Below are positions 29,316 to 39,246 of a stretch of DNA of 64,000 bases, piece by piece. Both the position numbers and the translations under genes were made by a program. Below the pieces are notes generated by a model, which did not search any database, was not told the origin of the DNA, and worked only from the letters and a program-made list of their open reading frames with translations. This stretch comes from Methanobrevibacter sp. (GTDB lineage Archaea > Methanobacteriota > Methanobacteria > Methanobacteriales > Methanobacteriaceae): the NCBI GenBank assembly GCA_022775905.1, contig JALFJX010000009.1:1-64000 (forward strand), written 5' to 3'. How positions within the stretch are numbered: the first letter of the stretch is position 1; every line of letters begins with the position of its first letter.

Positions 29316-30242
29316 ATCTTCATCTGAAATTGTATTAAGTTCTAAAAGATCCATACGAGTTATTTTTTCAACTTCACGAGCAAGACCCACATAAGTATCT
29401 GGATAATCATTATAACCAAACAGATGCCAAATAATGTTGTCTTCAAACACAAATTCCAAATACCAATCATACCCTTCTAAATCATCAGGATCTCTTGTAT
29501 TGGATTTATTATGATACTCGTCAAAAATCCAGTTATATACATGATACTTTTCCAACAAATCTAGAATTATTGTTTCATCATTATCTGACAAATCCTTATC
29601 AATGTAACCCTCAATCCGTTTTTTATTGAAATCTATGATTAATCTAGGCTTTGGAATATCATAAGGATAAGTTTGATAATGTCCAAATTCAATAGTTTTA
29701 AGATTTAATTGTTTTTCATCAAGATAAACTCCGTTTGAGCGAATATCATAAAATAATGGAGTAACCATTTGTTTTTGATAATCCAAATGTAGAACATCAA
29801 ACTTGAACAAGTCTTTTAAAAGTTCCCCAAACTTAACCCAATTAGCTGGAAAATTATTTTTAAATGAATATTCCTCATAATTATCACTAGAGTAAATGAT
29901 GACATTACAAGAATAAATCAATTCAATTTTTTCAAAATAAGAAAACTTCTCCGATTCGAAATTCTTAAATAGTTCCAATCCATTAAAACCATACAAAAAC
30001 TTATCAGCCTGTTTAAAGTTAAAATGACGAATTTCACTTGTCATATTGCGACGCAGTTCACTTAGAATGCTAATCCAAGAATCATCACAAAGATCACTTT
30101 CAGATAAAAACTTATCTCCACTACCTCTCTCTGAGATTTTATAATATGCGGAATTGTTTAAAAAATCTATTGTGAAACATTCATAATGACGATTAAGACG
30201 TTTAAAATTAAATCTCTGCGTAATTTCTATTTTTTCAATCAT
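29268..30242 (-). CDS. Unknown protein with two related internal halves
   Basis: A 324-aa protein I cannot assign. It seems to contain a duplicated module: a predicted strand pair, then Trp, then a conserved pattern of the type F-x-NN/Y-P followed by a helix. It appears as YSFKNNFPANWVKFGELLKDLF near residue 125 and FGYNDYPDTYVGLAREVEKI near residue 285, each preceded by a strand ending in an aromatic residue. The protein is acidic and rich in Asp, Tyr and Phe, with no signal peptide. Its 3' end overlaps dus by 48 nt. The start lies close to a TATA-like element, so the message may be leaderless. Confidence 0.6.
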   Translation of the reverse strand: MIEKIEITQRFNFKRLNRHYECFTIDFLNNSAYYKISERGSGDKFLSESDLCDDSWISILSELRRNMTSEIRHFNFKQADKFLYGFNGLELFKNFESEKFSYFEKIELIYSCNVIIYSSDNYEEYSFKNNFPANWVKFGELLKDLFKFDVLHLDYQKQMVTPLFYDIRSNGVYLDEKQLNLKTIEFGHYQTYPYDIPKPRLIIDFNKKRIEGYIDKDLSDNDETIILDLLEKYHVYNWIFDEYHNKSNTRDPDDLEGYDWYLEFVFEDNIIWHLFGYNDYPDTYVGLAREVEKITRMDLLELNTISDEDLILFDKFGNMCMFGG

Positions 30243-30340
30243 AATTAGATTAAACTATCTAATGCAAGTTTAATATAATTATTGTAAATAATTAAAAAAC
30301 TATATAACATATTATCATTTAATTATAAGTAAGTGATAGT

Positions 30341-30856
30341 ATGGTTTTAAGAAGATGCCCTCAATGCGGTTCAACAAGTGATGACAAATATGGTTTTTGT
30401 ATAAAATGCGGTTGGGAATTTACAAAAATGACTCCTGCACAAAATGCATGCCCATTATGCGGATACGAAAATCCAGACGAAGCAGATTTTTGTGTGAAAT
30501 GCGGAACACCCTTAGTCTTTAAGAGTCAGTTCAATGGACCACAAGAAATTAATCCAATAATAATAAACAAAGAAGTTACAGGCACAAGTTCACCGATAAA
30601 ACAAAGTGGATGGCTTAAATGGATAATAATATTTGGATATATATTCTCAATTTTAGGTGGTCTTTTAGGATTAATAATCGCAATATATTTAGTTACAAGA
30701 AAAGATGCAAATGTAAGAAAACACGGAATTATACAACTTGCAATATTTGCATTCTACATAGTGCTAATTGCAGCATTATACGCAACTGGAATGATTCCAG
30801 CAGATGCATTAACCAACTATCAGCAATTAATCGCCGGAAACATGACATTTCCTTAA
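30341..30856 (+). CDS. Double zinc-ribbon membrane protein
   Basis: Residues 1-60 hold two zinc ribbons (CPQCG/CIKCG and CPLCG/CVKCG); residues 90-115 and 128-150 are hydrophobic segments (IIIFGYIFSILGGLLGLIIAIYL and LAIFAFYIVLIAALYATGM). It is thus a small membrane protein with a cytosolic metal-binding head, like the one at 5.6-6.4 kb. Function unknown. Its end overlaps the convergent acetyltransferase gene by 30 nt. Confidence 0.7.
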   Translation: MVLRRCPQCGSTSDDKYGFCIKCGWEFTKMTPAQNACPLCGYENPDEADFCVKCGTPLVFKSQFNGPQEINPIIINKEVTGTSSPIKQSGWLKWIIIFGYIFSILGGLLGLIIAIYLVTRKDANVRKHGIIQLAIFAFYIVLIAALYATGMIPADALTNYQQLIAGNMTFP

Positions 30857-31282
30857 AGGTAAATACATTATAATGGCGCCATCACCATCAGTATAATAAT
30901 TTGGAACTACTCTATCAGTTCTAAAATTAAATTTTTTATAAAATTCAATAGCTCCATGATTATTTTCATTTACTTCCAAATAGATAGTATCTAGATTTAG
31001 CAATGACAAAATTGAAATGGCCTTAACAAGAAGTTTAGTTCCAGCACCCAAACGTCTATACTTTTCATCAACAGCTATTGAAATAATATGGCCATTAAAT
31101 TCATATTTAATCCAAAACATTACATAACCAATTACATAACCTTCATGTTCGGCTACCAAAAAACCAATACCCATTTCATATAGTTGTTGAAACATTTTCA
31201 ATCCATAAGATTGGTTAAATGACATGTTTTCTATTTCAAAAACTCTATTTAAATCATTTGGATTAACTTTTCGTATAATCAT
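30827..31282 (-). CDS. rimI: RimI-type N-terminal acetyltransferase
   Basis: A 151-aa GNAT protein of the RimI/Ard1 type, which acetylates protein N-termini. The order MIIRKVNPNDLNRVFEIEN, ISIAVDEKYRRLGAGTKLL (acetyl-CoA loop) and LEVNENNHGAIEFYKKFNF is characteristic. ATG 31282 is chosen because the family N-terminus starts there; the longer frame adds a hydrophobic stretch that overlaps the neighbouring gene. It is divergent from the UPF0146 gene. Confidence 0.85.
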   Translation of the reverse strand: MIIRKVNPNDLNRVFEIENMSFNQSYGLKMFQQLYEMGIGFLVAEHEGYVIGYVMFWIKYEFNGHIISIAVDEKYRRLGAGTKLLVKAISILSLLNLDTIYLEVNENNHGAIEFYKKFNFRTDRVVPNYYTDGDGAIIMYLPLRKCHVSGD

Positions 31283-31351
31283 AATAACACTAATTATAAA
31301 AAACAATGTATTTAATAGTTTGGTTATATTAAATATTAATTGAGGATAACT

Positions 31352-31741
31352 ATGTGGCAAGATTTTGGAGATTACATTTTAAATGAAATTGGAGATAAAC
31401 AAGTAAAAATTGCAGAAATTGGTGTTGGAAATTTTGATAGAATATCTAATATACTATCTCAAAAGGATAACGTGACTTTAATCAAAACTGACATCATCCC
31501 AAAAGATTCAAGTGTTATAAAAGATGACATTACAAATCCCAACCTTGAATTATACAAAGATGTTGATATCATTTACTCAATTAGGCCTCCAAGTGAACTT
31601 CAACCACATATAATAAATCTTGCGGAAAAAATAGGCTCCCAGTTAATCATAAAACCATTGACAAATGAAGATCTAAATACTGGTAGGGTCAAAATGAAGT
31701 TAAAAAATTATAAAAAAGCAAGTTTTTACATATTGAGGTAA
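31352..31741 (+). CDS. UPF0146 family protein
   Basis: A 129-aa protein of the archaeal UPF0146 family, with a small Rossmann-like core (VKIAEIGVGNFDRIS near residue 18, TLIKTDIIP, then DIIYSIRPPSELQPHI). It resembles a truncated methyltransferase fold, but no activity is known. GAGG 6 nt upstream fixes ATG 31352. It ends 4 nt before the cation ATPase start, with the ribosome site of the latter overlapping its end, so they are one operon. Confidence 0.8.
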   Translation: MWQDFGDYILNEIGDKQVKIAEIGVGNFDRISNILSQKDNVTLIKTDIIPKDSSVIKDDITNPNLELYKDVDIIYSIRPPSELQPHIINLAEKIGSQLIIKPLTNEDLNTGRVKMKLKNYKKASFYILR

Positions 31742-31745
31742 TTTA

Positions 31746-34175
31746 ATGGATAAATTCCTAAAAAAATATAACACATCACATCAAGGATTAAGTGAAAGTG
31801 AAGTCTTAAAAAGACAACAGGAATACGGTTTAAATGAACTTGATGAAAAAAAACCAACACCCCTATTAATCTTATTTTTATCACAATTTGTTGATGTATT
31901 AATTGCACTTTTAATAATAGCAGCCATTGCTTCAATTGCAATTGGCGATTTTATTGATGCAGGAGTAATTTTACTTGCTGTAATGCTTAACACAATTCTT
32001 GGATTCATTCAAGAGTACAGATCAAGAAAAGCTGTGGATAGTCTTAAAAATATAATAGTTAAAAAAGCAATTGTTAAAAGAGATAATGAAATATTTGAAG
32101 TTGATGCAAATACATTGACAATTGGAGATATTGTAATTCTCGAAGAAGGAAATAAATCTCCTGCTGACATAGTATTGATTGAATGTAATGATATTCATTG
32201 TGATGAATCATTCCTCACAGGAGAATCCAAAGCAGTAGCAAAAGAAATAAATGACACAATCTTTATGGATTCAAACATCATTTCCGGTCATGGAATAGGT
32301 ATTGTAACTGACATTGGAATGAAAACTGAAATCGGGAAAATTGCAAAAATTGTCCAAGAGGAAGATGAAGAAACTCCACTTGAGATAAGAGTGGGGAAAC
32401 TTGGAAAAGTATTATCTGCAATTGCAATTACAGTTTGTATAGGCATATTTATTTTAGAAACCCTGCAAGGAGTTGGCCTTGTTGAAACTTTCATGACTGC
32501 TGTTTCACTTGCAGTTGCCGCAATCCCTGAAGGCCTTCCAGCAGTTTTGACATTGACACTTGCACTTGGAATGTCTGAAATGGCTTCATCAAATGCAATC
32601 GTTAAACGATTACTGTCTGTTGAAACTTTAGGATCATGTACAATAATCTGCAGTGATAAAACAGGAACTTTAACTGATAATAACATGAGTGTTGTTGAAA
32701 GTTATTTACTGAATGAAAACAAGACTTTAATGATTTCAAAATTATGCAATAACGCCATCATAAAAGACGAAACTGCAATTGGAAATCAGACAGATGTAGC
32801 AATTCTGAGATTTGGAAAAGATTGTAAAAGCAACTTTGAGCGTGTTGATGAAATTCCACTTGACAGCAATCGTAAAATGATGACAACCATACATAGACTA
32901 GATAATGAAAATAAAATTGTTTTGACAAAAGGTGCACCAGAAATAATTTTAGATAAATGTAAACATGTAGACTATAATGGAACTATAAAAATAATTGATG
33001 CTGAAACAAAGGAAACCATACTTCAAAAAATTGACGACATGAGTGAAGATGCATTGAGAGTAATCGGTTTTGCATATAAAATCAATGATGAAGAAAACCC
33101 TGAAGAAAATCTCATATTCACAGGATTACTCGGATTAATAGATCCTCCAAAAAGGAATGCGAAAAAAGCGGTAAAAGAATGTATTAATGCAGGGATTGCA
33201 GTGAAAATGATTACAGGAGATCATAAAAAAACCGCAATCGCAATCGCAACACAACTTGGAATATTGACAGATGGTCAAGTGATTACCGGAAAAGAACTAG
33301 AAAAACTTACAGATGAAGAATATTTATCTATAGCAGATGACATCCAAGTTTATGCAAGGGTAAAACCTGCTCAAAAGATGAGAATTGTTGAAACATTAAA
33401 AAGTTTAGGAAACATTGTTGCAATGACAGGAGATGGAGTTAATGATGCTCCTGCTCTTAAAAAAGCATCAATTGGTGTTGCAATGGGTGATGGGACAGAT
33501 GTTGCTAAGGAATCATCCGACATGATTTTACAGGATAATGATTTTTCAACAATTGTAAAAGCCATAAAAGAAGGACGTAAAATCTATGACAACATTAAAA
33601 GGTTTGTTAAATTCCAGGTATCAACAAATGTTGGAGCAATTTTAACAATAGTTGGAACAAGTTTACTCAATTTGCCATTGCCATTCAATCCAGCACAATT
33701 ATTATGGCTAAATATTGTAATGGATGGTCCCCCAGCACAGACCTTAGGAATGGAAGGTGCTGAAAAAGATACCATGCAGCGTCCACCTGAAACTGGAGAT
33801 ATCCTCACAAAAAAGACATTGATAGACCTATTCCTATTAGGAGCAGTAATGGCTATTGGAACCATTATTGTTTTTTATTGGGAAATTTATTCAGGTGCAT
33901 CAACCAAAAAAGCTATGACAGTTGCATTTACATTATTTATAGTCTATCAATTATTAAATGCATTTAACGGAAGATCAAACTCTGAAAAATCAAGCAAATA
34001 CTTATATATTGGACTTGCATTATCATTTGTACTTCAATTACTAATCATATACATACCACAATTACAAATAATATTCAGAACAACTGCAATTAGTATTATT
34101 GAATGGATAATTATAATCATCGTTGCTTCAAGCATTTTATTTGCTCAAAAAATAATGGACAAAGTGATAAAATGA
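31746..34175 (+). CDS. SPCA/PMR1-like P-type Ca2+/Mn2+-transporting ATPase
   Basis: An 809-aa P2-type ATPase. Visible are the actuator motif LTGESKAVAK, the phosphorylation site CSDKTGTLT, the nucleotide motif LTKGAPEII, the hinge MTGDGVNDAPALKKA and the transmembrane-4 motif PEGLPAVLTLTLALG. The transmembrane-6 motif NIVMDGPPAQTLG is like that of yeast PMR1 and SPCA pumps rather than SERCA, which suggests a single Ca2+ or Mn2+ site. About ten membrane helices, cytoplasmic-membrane export pump. It overlaps cbiJ by 4 nt (ATGA). Confidence 0.9.
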   Translation: MDKFLKKYNTSHQGLSESEVLKRQQEYGLNELDEKKPTPLLILFLSQFVDVLIALLIIAAIASIAIGDFIDAGVILLAVMLNTILGFIQEYRSRKAVDSLKNIIVKKAIVKRDNEIFEVDANTLTIGDIVILEEGNKSPADIVLIECNDIHCDESFLTGESKAVAKEINDTIFMDSNIISGHGIGIVTDIGMKTEIGKIAKIVQEEDEETPLEIRVGKLGKVLSAIAITVCIGIFILETLQGVGLVETFMTAVSLAVAAIPEGLPAVLTLTLALGMSEMASSNAIVKRLLSVETLGSCTIICSDKTGTLTDNNMSVVESYLLNENKTLMISKLCNNAIIKDETAIGNQTDVAILRFGKDCKSNFERVDEIPLDSNRKMMTTIHRLDNENKIVLTKGAPEIILDKCKHVDYNGTIKIIDAETKETILQKIDDMSEDALRVIGFAYKINDEENPEENLIFTGLLGLIDPPKRNAKKAVKECINAGIAVKMITGDHKKTAIAIATQLGILTDGQVITGKELEKLTDEEYLSIADDIQVYARVKPAQKMRIVETLKSLGNIVAMTGDGVNDAPALKKASIGVAMGDGTDVAKESSDMILQDNDFSTIVKAIKEGRKIYDNIKRFVKFQVSTNVGAILTIVGTSLLNLPLPFNPAQLLWLNIVMDGPPAQTLGMEGAEKDTMQRPPETGDILTKKTLIDLFLLGAVMAIGTIIVFYWEIYSGASTKKAMTVAFTLFIVYQLLNAFNGRSNSEKSSKYLYIGLALSFVLQLLIIYIPQLQIIFRTTAISIIEWIIIIIVASSILFAQKIMDKVIK

Positions 34176-34957
34176 AAATATTATTATTAGGGGGTACAAA
34201 AGACTCCATAAACATTATAAAATTTATTAAGAAAAATTTTGATGCATTTATTCTAACTACAACCACAACTGAATACGGTGCAAAATTAGCAAAAGACGGA
34301 GGAAGTGATGCAACCATAGCTCGCCCACTTCCAAAAAATGAACTAATTGACATAATCACAAAGGAAAGTTATGAAATTTTAATTGATGCAACACATCCAT
34401 TTGCAGAACATATTACTCAGACCAGCGTTAGTATTGCAAAAGAGTTAAAAATACCATATTTACGCTTCGAAAGACCTATCACAAACATGGAAAATATTGA
34501 TACATCACATATACAATATGTAAAATCATTTGTTGAAGCAGGAGAATTAATAGCCAATGAATTTAATGAAGGAAATGTATTACATTTTGCAGGAGCCAAC
34601 ACAATGGCAGACATCGTGAAAAATGTTTCAATAGACAGATTCTACCCAAGAATATTAAAAGTGGAGAAATCTATTGAAAAATGTCGTGAATTAAATATTA
34701 GTCAAGATCATATTATTCCAATGACTGGTGCTGCAAGTACCGAAGAGAACATTCAACTAATTGAAAAATATGATGCTATCGTAATGATTACAAAAGAAAG
34801 CGGAGAAATTGGTGGTGTTATTGATAAAATTCAAGCAGCCAATGAAAAAGATATTGCAGTAATCATGATTCAAAGGCCCGAAATAAATGAAATAAACAAA
34901 GAAAATATTGTATCCAATTTAGATGAATTGGATATTAAATTAAAAAAACTTTTATAG
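34172..34957 (+). CDS. cbiJ: Cobalt-precorrin-6A reductase
   Basis: CbiJ reduces cobalt-precorrin-6A in anaerobic cobamide synthesis. The N-terminus MKILLLGGTKDS starts the Rossmann core; ILIDATHPFAEHIT, LRFERP and MTGAASTEENIQLIEKY match the family, as does VMITKESGEIGGVIDKI. ATG 34172 is fixed by the ATGA overlap with the ATPase stop; the longer frame is an artefact of overlap. Other cobamide genes are not in the window, so this is an isolated pathway gene. Confidence 0.9.
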   Translation: MKILLLGGTKDSINIIKFIKKNFDAFILTTTTTEYGAKLAKDGGSDATIARPLPKNELIDIITKESYEILIDATHPFAEHITQTSVSIAKELKIPYLRFERPITNMENIDTSHIQYVKSFVEAGELIANEFNEGNVLHFAGANTMADIVKNVSIDRFYPRILKVEKSIEKCRELNISQDHIIPMTGAASTEENIQLIEKYDAIVMITKESGEIGGVIDKIQAANEKDIAVIMIQRPEINEINKENIVSNLDELDIKLKKLL

Positions 34958-34963
34958 AATAAA

Positions 34964-35046
34964 CGCCGAGACTGGGATTTGAACCCAGGCGGAGAGACTC
35001 CACAGGATTTCAAGTCCTGCGCCTTACCAGACTAGACTATCTCGGC
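34964..35046 (-). tRNA. tRNA-Ser(UGA), copy 1
   Basis: The minus strand folds as a class II tRNA of 83 nt with acceptor GCCGAGA/TCTCGGC, a long variable arm, GGTTCAAATC T-arm and anticodon loop CTTGAAA (anticodon TGA). Discriminator is G and no CCA is encoded. Identical to the copy at 35128. Confidence 0.93.
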
Positions 35047-35127
35047 ATACATAAAAATAATATTTAAGAATAAAATAAAATAATTAGAATTAAAGTTAAA
35101 ACTTTTTTTAAAAATAGATATAATAAA

Positions 35128-35210
35128 CGCCGAGACTGGGATTTGAACCCAGGCGGAGAGACTCCACAGGATTTCAAGTCCTGCGCCTTACCAGACTAGA
35201 CTATCTCGGC
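35128..35210 (-). tRNA. tRNA-Ser(UGA), copy 2
   Basis: Same 83-nt sequence as the gene at 34964, same strand, anticodon TGA. The identity extends a few nucleotides into both flanks (AATAAA before, CATA after in plus-strand orientation), while the remaining 70-odd nt of spacer is unrelated. The pair is a tandem duplication. Confidence 0.93.
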
Positions 35211-35247
35211 ATATATGAAAAGGAATATTTAGAAAGAATCTAAATAT

Positions 35248-35556
35248 CTATCCTTTAAGTTCAATTTCAATACTTACATTATCAGGAACGTTAATTTTCA
35301 TAACTTGTCTCATAGCACGTTCGTCAGCTCCAATACCGATTAAACGTTTATGAATTCTGAGTTCCCATTTTTCCCAAGAAGCTTTACCTTCTCCATCTGG
35401 AGATTTTCTTGTAGGTACTACTAATTTTTTAGTAGGTAATGGAATAGGACCAGATAAGTCTACACCAGTTCTTTCAGCAATTTTTTTGAGTTGATCACAA
35501 ACATATGCTAATTTTTCTGGGTCTGTTCCTGTAAGCTTAATTCTTGCTTGATTCAT
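35248..35556 (-). CDS. rpsJ: 30S ribosomal protein S10 (uS10)
   Basis: A 102-aa S10 protein of the archaeal type: [13 protein letters not shown] at the N-terminus, [21 protein letters not shown] in the loop and [12 protein letters not shown] toward the C-terminus. It follows EF-1alpha as in other archaeal str operons. GGAGG precedes the ATG. A hairpin with a T-tract lies between the two genes, so S10 may be expressed at a different level from EF-1alpha. Confidence 0.97.
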   Translation of the reverse strand: MNQARIKLTGTDPEKLAYVCDQLKKIAERTGVDLSGPIPLPTKKLVVPTRKSPDGEGKASWEKWELRIHKRLIGIGADERAMRQVMKINVPDNVSIEIELKG

Positions 35557-35570
35557 TTATTATCCTCCAA

Positions 35571-35607
35571 TAAAACAAAAAGAAAAGAAAGTAAAATAAT
35601 TACTTTC
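35571..35607 (-). terminator. Hairpin and T-tract between EF-1alpha and S10
   Basis: GAAAGTAA (35587-35594) and TTACTTTC (35600-35607) form a perfect 8-bp stem with a 5-nt loop; on the minus strand T4 and T5 runs follow. It lies inside what is normally one operon, so partial termination or processing is possible. Confidence 0.55.
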
Positions 35608-35625
35608 TAATTATTGTTTACAAAC

Positions 35626-36867
35626 TTATTTTGCAGGGGTAACGTTGAGACATAAACCAGCTGCAACAGTTTGACCCATATCTCTGATAGCAAATCTTCC
35701 CATTTGAGGGATTTCTTTTGCGTTTTCGAGACACATTGGTTTGGTAGGTTTAATTTTAACAATAGCTGCGTTACCAGTTTTTAAGAAGTCTGGGTTTTCT
35801 TCATCAACAGCACCGGTAGCAGGGTTTAATTTTTTAGATAATTCTAAGAAAGTACATGCTACTTGAGAAGTGTGACAGTGGAATACAGGAGTGTATCCAA
35901 CGGTAATTACACCAGGGTGTTGTAAAACAACAACTTGTGCGTCGAATTCTTTAGCAACAGTAGGAGCGTTGTCAGTGTGTCCAGCTACATCTCCTCTTCT
36001 GATATCGTTTTTACCTACACCTCTTACGTTGAATCCAATGTTGTCACCAGGTTCAGCTACATCGAATACTTCGTGGTGCATTTCGATAGATTTAACTTCT
36101 CCGGAAGCTCCAGCAGGTTCAAAGATAACGTTTTCACCTTTTTTCATGATACCGGTTTCAACTCTTCCTACAGGTACGGTTCCTACACCAGTAATGGAGT
36201 AAACGTCTTGAATAGGAATTCTTAAAGGTAAATCGGTAGGTTTTTCAGGTGGAGTTAATTTGTCTAAAGCATCCATTAAAGAGTCACCTTTGTACCAAGG
36301 AGTGTTTTCACTTGCTTCTTTAATGTTGTCCCCTTCAAATGCAGATAATGGGATGAAAGGTACGTTTGCTGGGTTGAATCCTACGGTTTTGATTAAGTTA
36401 GAAACTTGTTCTTTTAATTCGTTGTATTTGTCTTCAGAGTAATCTACAACATCAATTTTGTTAATTGCAACGATTAATTGATTAATACCTAAAGTTCTGG
36501 ATAAGAAAACGTGTTCTTTAGTTTGAGGCATTACGCCGTCGTCTGCTGCAACTACTAAAACACCAGCGTCTGCTTGGGAAGCACCAGTGATCATGTTTTT
36601 AACGAAGTCTCTGTGTCCAGGACAATCTACTACAGTGTAGTCGTATTTTTTGGTGGAGAATTTTTGGTGAGCTAAATCGATAGTTACTCCTCTTTCTCTT
36701 TCTTCTCCTAATTTGTCCATAACAAATCTGAATTTGTTTTCTCCGTCGTCTAATTGTTGTTCAGCGATTGCACCAGCTTTTAATAATAAGTGTCCAACTA
36801 AAGTGGATTTTCCGTGGTCAACGTGTCCAATAAATGCTAAGTTAAGATGTTCTTTATCTTTTGCCAT
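35626..36867 (-). CDS. tuf: Translation elongation factor 1-alpha
   Basis: EF-1alpha (413 aa) brings aminoacyl-tRNA to the ribosome. GTP-binding motifs are intact: GHVDHGKST (G1), DCPGHRDF (G3) and NKIDV (G4); the C-terminal domains with HTSQVACTF are present. The start at 36867 is preferred over the upstream in-frame codon because MAKDKEHLN is the family N-terminus and GAGGT lies 7 nt before it. Sits between EF-2 and S10. Confidence 0.97.
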   Translation of the reverse strand: MAKDKEHLNLAFIGHVDHGKSTLVGHLLLKAGAIAEQQLDDGENKFRFVMDKLGEERERGVTIDLAHQKFSTKKYDYTVVDCPGHRDFVKNMITGASQADAGVLVVAADDGVMPQTKEHVFLSRTLGINQLIVAINKIDVVDYSEDKYNELKEQVSNLIKTVGFNPANVPFIPLSAFEGDNIKEASENTPWYKGDSLMDALDKLTPPEKPTDLPLRIPIQDVYSITGVGTVPVGRVETGIMKKGENVIFEPAGASGEVKSIEMHHEVFDVAEPGDNIGFNVRGVGKNDIRRGDVAGHTDNAPTVAKEFDAQVVVLQHPGVITVGYTPVFHCHTSQVACTFLELSKKLNPATGAVDEENPDFLKTGNAAIVKIKPTKPMCLENAKEIPQMGRFAIRDMGQTVAAGLCLNVTPAK

Positions 36868-36983
36868 TATAATAACCTCTTTGTAATATATTAACAAACA
36901 ATATCTATAAGCTTAAATGATAGCTTAAATGTATTTTTATATTTTAACATATAAATAGATAATGTTTTTTTATAAATTTTAAT

Positions 36984-37017
36984 AAAAAAAATATAAAAAT
37001 AAAAATTTTATATTTTT
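36984..37017 (-). terminator. Long hairpin at the EF-2 stop codon
   Basis: AAAAATATAAAA (36987-36998) pairs with TTTTATATTTTT (37006-37017), a perfect 12-bp A/T stem that touches the stop codon; a short T-run follows on the minus strand. EF-1alpha downstream therefore probably has its own promoter (TATA-like elements near 36935-36955). Confidence 0.55.
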
Positions 37018-39217
37018 ATAAGTCTCCTAAGTAGTGGCTTGCAGGGAATGGATCTGCGGATAAGCCTTTTCTTTGTCTGATTTCTTTAACAATATTATGT
37101 TGCATCTCACGTGGGAGTGGTTCAAATCCTGCAATTTCAGTAGACCATAAACATCTACCTTCAGCAGCAGATCTGATGTCTCCAGCGAAACCAAACATTT
37201 CAGCTACAGGCACTTTAGATTCAATTCTTGCCATATCTCCAGTTTCTTGACCCATGTTTACAATTTGACCTCTTCTGTTTTGGATTTCACGAGTACAGGA
37301 ACCCATGTAATCATTAGGAGTGTCAATAACTACTTTTTGCATTGGTTCGAGTAATGCTGGTTCAGCAAGCATCATAGAACCTAAAACTGCATTTCTGATA
37401 GCAGGTAATACTTGAGCAGGTCCTCTGTGAACTGCATCTTCGTGAAGTTTTGCATCGTGGAGTTTGAATTTTAATCCCATTGCAATTTCTTCACCTAAAG
37501 GACCGTTTTCTAATGCAGATTCAAATCCTTCAATTAAAAGTTCTTTAACTTCATCTAAGTATTGAATACCACGAGTCATGTTAAGGAAGATACTTCTGTT
37601 GTGAACAGCCCATACTCTTCTAGCTTCTTCTTTTTCTAAACCATGTTCCATGAAGTCGTTAGCAGATTCTTTACCTTTAACTTTACCTTCTTTAATGTCA
37701 CCATTTTGGATAGCGGCATATAATTCAGGTTCAATAGGTTCAACAGTAAGGTAGAATCTATTGTGTTTGTTAGGTGATTTACCTTCAACTTGTGGAGATA
37801 ATTGTCTTACAGTTTCTCTGTATACAACAATAGGTTCGGAAGTAGTGATATCTACACCTTTTTCTCCGATTCTGTAACCGATAACTTCTAAGTGAAGTTC
37901 TCCCATACCAGATACTAAGTGTTCACCAGTTTCTTCGTTAATGTTAATTTTAACGGTAGGGTCTTCTTTACCTACTTGTCTTAATACTTCAATTAATTTT
38001 GGTAAATCTTTAGTGTTTTTAGCTTCTACAGCAACAGTAACTACAGGTTCAGAGATGTGTTCTAATCCTTCGAACTCAACAATTTTGTGTTCAGGATCAC
38101 ATAAGGTTTCACCAGCAATAGCTCCTTTTGCACCAGCAACGTATACAATGTTACCAGCAGGGACTTTGTCAGTGTTAACTCTTTCAGGTCCGAAGTAGAC
38201 ACCTACTTGTTGAACTCTGGATTTACCGTGAGAACCAACGAGATATACTTCAGTACCTTTTTCGATAGTTCCTCCGTAAACCCTACCAGTTGCAATTTCA
38301 CCAGCGTGTTTATCAACAGATACATTGGTAACCATTACAGCTAAAGGTCCGTCAGGTGAAGTGGTAATCATACCTTCTCCAGCAGGAGATTCGATGTCAC
38401 CATCCCATATGTTAGGTACTCTGTAAACTTGTGCTTCTTTAGGGGAAGGTAAGTGTTCAACTACCATACCTAATAATACATCAGATAAAGGTACTTTATG
38501 TGCTAACTCTTTTTGTTTATCATCGTTACAGAATTGGATGATATCATTGAAGTTAACTCCAGTTTCTTGCATAGTTGGTACATTAATAGCCCAATTGTGG
38601 TATGCTGAACCGAATGCTACACTACCATCAGTGAAATCTAAAGACCATTCTTCTTTTTTATCTTCAGGAGCCATGTTTTTGATTAATTTGTTAGCTTCCA
38701 TGTAGATGTTAATGAATCTTTTTTGTAATTCTTCTGGTTCTAATTTTAACTCGTTGATTAATCTGTCAACTTTGTTAATGAATAAAACTGGTTTTACGTT
38801 TTCTTTTAATGCTTGTCTGAATACAGTTTCAGTTTGAGGCATGATACCTTCTACAGCACAAACTACAACTACTGCACCATCTACAGCTCTCATAGCACGA
38901 GTTACGTCTCCACCGAAGTCAACGTGTCCAGGAGTATCAATTAAGTTGATTAAGTATTCACCATCTTTGTAATTGTGTACCATAGATACGTTAGCTGCAT
39001 CGATAGTAATACCACGTGCTTGTTCTTGTTCGTCAAAATCTAAGAATCTTTGGTCACCAGCAAGTTCTTCGGAAATCATTCCTGCACCTGCAAGTAAGTT
39101 ATCAGATAAAGTGGTTTTACCGTGATCGATGTGAGCACAGATACCAATGTTTCTGATTTGATCTGGTTTGTACATTAATTCTTTGATTTTTGCAATCATT
39201 TTGTCTCTTCTACTCAA
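37016..39217 (-). CDS. fusA: Translation elongation factor 2
   Basis: EF-2 drives translocation. G-domain motifs are visible ([23 protein letters not shown]), and the domain IV tip DAVHRG contains the histidine that is modified to diphthamide. The length of 733 aa is normal. I place the start at a TTG (39217), giving the N-terminus [14 protein letters not shown], because the AGGTGG ribosome site is 5 nt upstream; the longer GTG-initiated frame would begin within that site. Confidence 0.95.
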   Translation of the reverse strand: MSRRDKMIAKIKELMYKPDQIRNIGICAHIDHGKTTLSDNLLAGAGMISEELAGDQRFLDFDEQEQARGITIDAANVSMVHNYKDGEYLINLIDTPGHVDFGGDVTRAMRAVDGAVVVVCAVEGIMPQTETVFRQALKENVKPVLFINKVDRLINELKLEPEELQKRFINIYMEANKLIKNMAPEDKKEEWSLDFTDGSVAFGSAYHNWAINVPTMQETGVNFNDIIQFCNDDKQKELAHKVPLSDVLLGMVVEHLPSPKEAQVYRVPNIWDGDIESPAGEGMITTSPDGPLAVMVTNVSVDKHAGEIATGRVYGGTIEKGTEVYLVGSHGKSRVQQVGVYFGPERVNTDKVPAGNIVYVAGAKGAIAGETLCDPEHKIVEFEGLEHISEPVVTVAVEAKNTKDLPKLIEVLRQVGKEDPTVKININEETGEHLVSGMGELHLEVIGYRIGEKGVDITTSEPIVVYRETVRQLSPQVEGKSPNKHNRFYLTVEPIEPELYAAIQNGDIKEGKVKGKESANDFMEHGLEKEEARRVWAVHNRSIFLNMTRGIQYLDEVKELLIEGFESALENGPLGEEIAMGLKFKLHDAKLHEDAVHRGPAQVLPAIRNAVLGSMMLAEPALLEPMQKVVIDTPNDYMGSCTREIQNRRGQIVNMGQETGDMARIESKVPVAEMFGFAGDIRSAAEGRCLWSTEIAGFEPLPREMQHNIVKEIRQRKGLSADPFPASHYLGDL

Positions 39218-39246
39218 AATAACCACCTAAAAAACATTAATATAAA

